A DNA stretch of 17,784 bases from M55B154 sp964345775 (GTDB lineage Bacteria > Spirochaetota > UBA4802 > UB4802). Within the stretch, counting starts at the first letter, position 1. Each line of letters begins with the position of its first letter. The DNA lies in contig CAYFSO010000060.1 in NCBI GenBank assembly GCA_964345775.1, positions 1 through 17,784 on the forward strand. Reading direction: 5' to 3'. The notes below the pieces were generated by a model. The model saw only the letters and a program-made list of their open reading frames with translations, was not told where the DNA came from and ran no database searches. The position numbers were made by a program, and so were the translations under genes. Positions 15,257-17,784 of the stretch are shown in pieces.

Positions 15257-16964
15257 TATGTTGATACCTCCCGTACTTTTCATGGTAGCAGGAGCACTCA
15301 TCCTGCCACTACTGCCAAAGAACATTCGATCCGGGGCGTTCATGGTGTTCCCGCTGGCAGCGCTTGCCATGACCTGGTACCTGCCTGGCGGCTTTATGCT
15401 GCAGTTACCGTTTCTCGGATATGACCTCATAATATGTGAAGTTACACGATTGACCAGGATATTCGGTACAATTTTTTCCCTTATCGCCATAATCGGTGGC
15501 ATTTACTCGTATCACAACAGGGAAACCGGCCATCAGTCCGCCGCCCTGCTGTATGCCGGCGGAGCACTTGGTGTAACATTCGCGGGAGATTATTTTACGC
15601 TTTTCGTATTCTGGGAATTGATGGCCGTTGCATCAACATATCTTGTTTGGGCACGAAGAACCCGTGAAGCTGAAAATGCCGGGACGCGGTACCTGCTGGT
15701 TCACCTTTTCGGTGGCAGCCTGCTTATGCTGGGCATACTGTTGCATATATCCGGTGCCGATTCTATTCGAATAACCTCCCTGCCGTCTGACGGGACAATC
15801 TCTTCATGGCTGATACTTGCAGGTGTTGCCCTTAATACCGCCATACCCCCGCTTCACGCGTGGCTTGCCGACGCGTATCCCAGGGCAACGGTAACCGGCG
15901 CAGTCTTTTTAAGTGCCTTTACCACCAAGTCGGCCGTACTCATTCTCATCAAGATATTCCCCGGATGGGATATACTCATATATCTTGGCGTTATAATGGC
16001 CCTGTACGGTGTCGTGTACGCGGTACTGGCCAACGATATCCGTTCCATCCTGGCATATCACATAATCAGCCAGGTAGGATACATGGTTACCGGTGTGGGT
16101 ATCGGTACTGAATTGGCCATCAATGGAACTACAGCGCACGCTTTCTCGCATATACTGTACAAGGCCCTGCTCTTCATGGGAGCCGGTGTTGTACTGCACA
16201 CAACCGGCAGAAGCAAGCTTACGGAACTGGGTGGACTTGCAAAGGCCATGCCTGTTACACTATGGCTGTACATGATAGGTGCGTTTTCCATTTCCGGTTT
16301 CCCCCTTTTTAATGGGTTTATAAGCAAATCCATGGTTATAGCATCAGCAGGCGAAGCCCACCTTGATGCTGCCATGCTTTTACTCCTCCTGGCATCCGTG
16401 GGAACTTTTCTACATACCGGTCTTAAACTCCCCTATTTTACCTGGTGGAGCAAGTCCAGTGAGCCAATAGCACCGGCACGGACACCGGTTAACATGCACA
16501 TTGCCATGGGAGCGGCAGCGTTTCTGTGTACACTTTTTGGAATATACCCCGCATTGCTGTATAATTACCTGCCATTTCCCGTTAACTATGAGCCATATAC
16601 GCTCTATCACCTGACTGAGACGGTACAGATCCTCACCTTTACCTTTATTGCATTCTGGCTGCTTCGCGGAAAGCTTGCCGGTGAAGCCCTGCTCCCCGTT
16701 GACACCGACTGGTTTTACAGGCGTCCAGCCACGGCAGCCAGGCGCGTTTTTGTTGACGGTACCTGGGCACTCTTTGATTACATCGAAGAACTTGCCCTGA
16801 AAGTGGTTTCCGCCCTGGCTTCCTTCACGGCAAACCCGTTCAGGCCATTTACTGGTGAAAGTGAAGATTATGACCCTGACAGGAATCGCCTGCGAATGCA
16901 ATATGCCATAACCTTCATCGTTATAGTGTTCATTATCTTTTCCATTGCAAGTATAAGCTTATAG
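15246..16964 (+). CDS. Third MrpD-like antiporter subunit, with C-terminal extension
   Basis: A 572-aa antiporter-like subunit. TM5 glutamate E124 (VFWELMAV), TM8 lysine K228 (FTTKSAVL), K306 (HILYKALLF) and TM12 K361 (FNGFISKS) are kept. The TM7 lysine that is otherwise nearly invariant is replaced by N197 (GVALNTAIPPLHAWLADAYP). After the last antiporter helix, residues about 484-572 form an extension: VDTDWFYRR, a helical stretch (FDYIEELALKVVSALASF), an acidic DYDPDR turn, and a final helix (553-571). This recalls the lateral helix plus anchoring helix of NuoL. ATG 15246 is preceded by GAGGA at 15233-15237; a longer frame from 15192 lies inside the previous gene and is rejected. Confidence 0.92.
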   Translation: MPYDMLIPPVLFMVAGALILPLLPKNIRSGAFMVFPLAALAMTWYLPGGFMLQLPFLGYDLIICEVTRLTRIFGTIFSLIAIIGGIYSYHNRETGHQSAALLYAGGALGVTFAGDYFTLFVFWELMAVASTYLVWARRTREAENAGTRYLLVHLFGGSLLMLGILLHISGADSIRITSLPSDGTISSWLILAGVALNTAIPPLHAWLADAYPRATVTGAVFLSAFTTKSAVLILIKIFPGWDILIYLGVIMALYGVVYAVLANDIRSILAYHIISQVGYMVTGVGIGTELAINGTTAHAFSHILYKALLFMGAGVVLHTTGRSKLTELGGLAKAMPVTLWLYMIGAFSISGFPLFNGFISKSMVIASAGEAHLDAAMLLLLLASVGTFLHTGLKLPYFTWWSKSSEPIAPARTPVNMHIAMGAAAFLCTLFGIYPALLYNYLPFPVNYEPYTLYHLTETVQILTFTFIAFWLLRGKLAGEALLPVDTDWFYRRPATAARRVFVDGTWALFDYIEELALKVVSALASFTANPFRPFTGESEDYDPDRNRLRMQYAITFIVIVFIIFSIASISL

Positions 16965-16995
16965 GGTATACACATATTCCATCCGGGAGGTTGGG

Positions 16996-17097
16996 ATGAA
17001 CACACGCGATCAAGTTCGTACCACTATCGTCTGGGATTCAAGCCATGGTACACGTCAGCCAAAATTATCAGGCGTTTCCTGGAGAGGTAAAAGCTAA
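16996..17097 (+). other. Possible 33-codon small ORF
   Basis: An ATG at 16996 sits five bases after GGGAGG (16985-16990) and opens a frame of 33 codons to TAA at 17095-17097 (MNTRDQVRTTIVWDSSHG...). Its last codons overlap the end of vapC on the other strand. The ribosome site is better than many in the window, but the peptide has no recognisable feature; it could be the broken 5' end of a gene replaced by the vapBC segment. Confidence 0.2.
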
Positions 17098-17442
17098 GGA
17101 CATCTCAGAAGCAACAGTAAAAAGCTTCTTATCAGCCGTCCACAAGAGGCATTGTGCAATTCGACAGGATGCTAGCATATGAACATCTATTAACCCTATT
17201 CCCCTGCCCATCAACAAATTTTCATCAATAAAATAAAGGATCTCCCTGTCATCCAGTGCTGTTACACGAGGAAGTGCCTGCATTAAAGTTAATATTTCAT
17301 CCCTGTTGCCAATTGAACCGCAGGAAAGCTCTCCAATTACAAAAGGGTGACAAACCACTATGCTCTCATCTAACAGGTATTCAAGATCTTTTGATCCATA
17401 TCGCAGGTGCTGAATCCAGATGGACGTATCAACAAGAACCAT
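17068..17442 (-). CDS. vapC: VapC-type PIN-domain ribonuclease toxin
   Basis: A 124-aa PIN-domain protein. The acidic metal-binding residues of the family are visible: D5 (VLVDTSIWI), E38 (VIGELSCG), D86 (GIGLIDVHML) and D104 (LWTADKKL). These enzymes cut RNA (often tRNA) when the antitoxin is lost. ATG 17442 lies six bases after the vapB stop; AGGAG is present but about 13 bases away, so translation may depend on vapB. Nothing looks damaged. Confidence 0.92.
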   Translation of the reverse strand: MVLVDTSIWIQHLRYGSKDLEYLLDESIVVCHPFVIGELSCGSIGNRDEILTLMQALPRVTALDDREILYFIDENLLMGRGIGLIDVHMLASCRIAQCLLWTADKKLFTVASEMSLAFTSPGNA

Positions 17443-17448
17443 TTAGTA

Positions 17449-17634
17449 TTAACGTCTCCTGGGCACCTGGCTGAGATCTTTTTCAGTACCACCCAGCCTG
17501 GCAAGTCTCTTGGCGCTCTCAACGGCAATCAATGTCTCTAATCCTTTTCTTACCAGGGCGGTCTTCTCATCAATACCAGTAAGACTTGATGCTTTCTTTA
17601 GTAATTCATCATCTATGTTCAATGTTGTTCTCAT
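17449..17634 (-). CDS. vapB: VapB-type antitoxin
   Basis: A 61-aa ribbon-helix-helix-like antitoxin beginning MRTTLNIDDELLKKA, the DNA-binding strand and first helix. The C-terminal RLARLGGTEKDLSQVPRRR matches the toxin-binding tail of this VapB group. Start alternatives exist at 17640 (adds Met-His) and 17670 (adds 12 residues); I chose 17634 because the family begins at MRTT. None has a visible ribosome site, so the mRNA may be nearly leaderless. The gene is six bases before vapC. Autoregulation through the ATGCAT sites just upstream is likely by analogy. Confidence 0.88.
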   Translation of the reverse strand: MRTTLNIDDELLKKASSLTGIDEKTALVRKGLETLIAVESAKRLARLGGTEKDLSQVPRRR

Positions 17635-17650
17635 ATGCATAAATATGCAT
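17633..17650. promoter_or_regulatory. Likely vapBC operator
   Basis: The octamer ATATGCAT occurs twice (17633-17640 and 17643-17650), placing two ATGCAT palindromes ten bases apart, one helical turn, right at the vapB start codon. A related ACATATGCG follows at 17658-17666. This is the expected layout for a ribbon-helix-helix antitoxin binding its own promoter. Confidence 0.55.
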
Positions 17651-17680
17651 ATTTCATACATATGCGTCAAGTAAAATATT

Positions 17681-17784
17681 TTATTCTTTTCTCCTGTAGA
17701 CTTCCTTCACCTCTATGCCCGCATGCACAATTCTCAAAGTCATCTTCTGACCGCCATCAGATACTTCGTAGGTGAAATTGGTGA
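17681..17784 (-). CDS. 3' end of an unidentified gene
   Basis: An open minus-strand frame enters from the window edge and ends at TAA (17681-17683); 33 residues are visible, including NFTYEVSDGGQKMTLRI and the ending EVYRRKE. The residue pattern (alternating hydrophobic strands, basic tail) looks like real coding sequence. It ends 46 bases before the chosen vapB start, so it could share a transcript with vapBC. I do not recognise the family. Confidence 0.5.
   Translation of the reverse strand, partial: TNFTYEVSDGGQKMTLRIVHAGIEVKEVYRRKE

Noticed and set aside
9564..16964. Membrane-bound hydrogenase (Mbh) operon
   Set aside because: The antiporter half matches mbhA-H, but no NiFe hydrogenase large or small subunit, ferredoxin subunit or NuoH-like gene is present in the window.
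16965..17067. Terminator between the mrp operon and vapC
   Set aside because: CCATCC and GGTTGG at 16979-16994 pair imperfectly and no T-run follows; I see no convincing terminator.
1..17784. CRISPR arrays and tRNA or rRNA genes
   Set aside because: No regularly spaced repeats, no tRNA-like cloverleaf with TTCGANNC-type loop and no ribosomal RNA segments were seen.

Overview
The window looks like chromosomal DNA of an anaerobic (or facultatively anaerobic) Gram-negative bacterium. The evidence is two outer-membrane beta-barrel proteins with signal peptides, a four-subunit oxygen-sensitive pyruvate:ferredoxin oxidoreductase, a HydE-like radical SAM enzyme, and a Mrp/Mbh-type cation antiporter operon of the kind known from anaerobes. 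I cannot fix the phylum from sequence alone. Desulfobacterota-like or related anaerobic phyla would fit, but that is inference.

Layout. (1) About 1-3126, plus strand: an ABC importer (TTG-started permease, then ATPase), a DUF2249-like/carboxymuconolactone-decarboxylase-like fusion protein, and a HydE/BioB-type radical SAM protein, closely spaced and probably one operon. This part is AT-rich. A substrate-binding protein would be expected upstream, outside the window. (2) 3207-4964: two tandem paralogous outer-membrane proteins (DUF2490-like) separated by a clear intrinsic terminator. The second is visibly more GC-rich than the first and than everything before it. (3) 4965-7950, minus strand: porCDAB, a complete pyruvate:ferredoxin oxidoreductase operon that meets the second outer-membrane gene tail to tail with no intergenic base. 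(4) About 8040-9405: gene debris, with an internally deleted and 3'-truncated IS66-type transposase remnant fused to an internally deleted, frame-shifted RND efflux pump fragment on the opposite strand. (5) About 9457-16964, plus strand: a promoter and an eleven-gene, mostly overlapping operon, mrpE-F-G, MbhD-like, MbhE-like, mrpB-C-D, a second D-like subunit, a small two-helix membrane protein, and a third D-like subunit with a C-terminal extension. (6) 17068-17634, minus strand: a vapBC toxin-antitoxin pair with a likely operator, and upstream of it the 3' end of an unidentified gene cut by the window edge.

How it fits together. PorCDAB would reduce ferredoxin from pyruvate. The Mrp/Mbh-type membrane module would exchange Na+ and H+ across the cytoplasmic membrane; nothing in the window supplies the redox (hydrogenase or ferredoxin-oxidising) subunits, so direct coupling is not shown. 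The most unusual parts are the ABC importer/DUF2249-CMD/HydE-like cassette, whose chemistry I cannot assign, and the antiporter operon. The latter splits MrpA's C-terminal half into small genes and carries three D-like channels, one of which lacks the central TM7 lysine.
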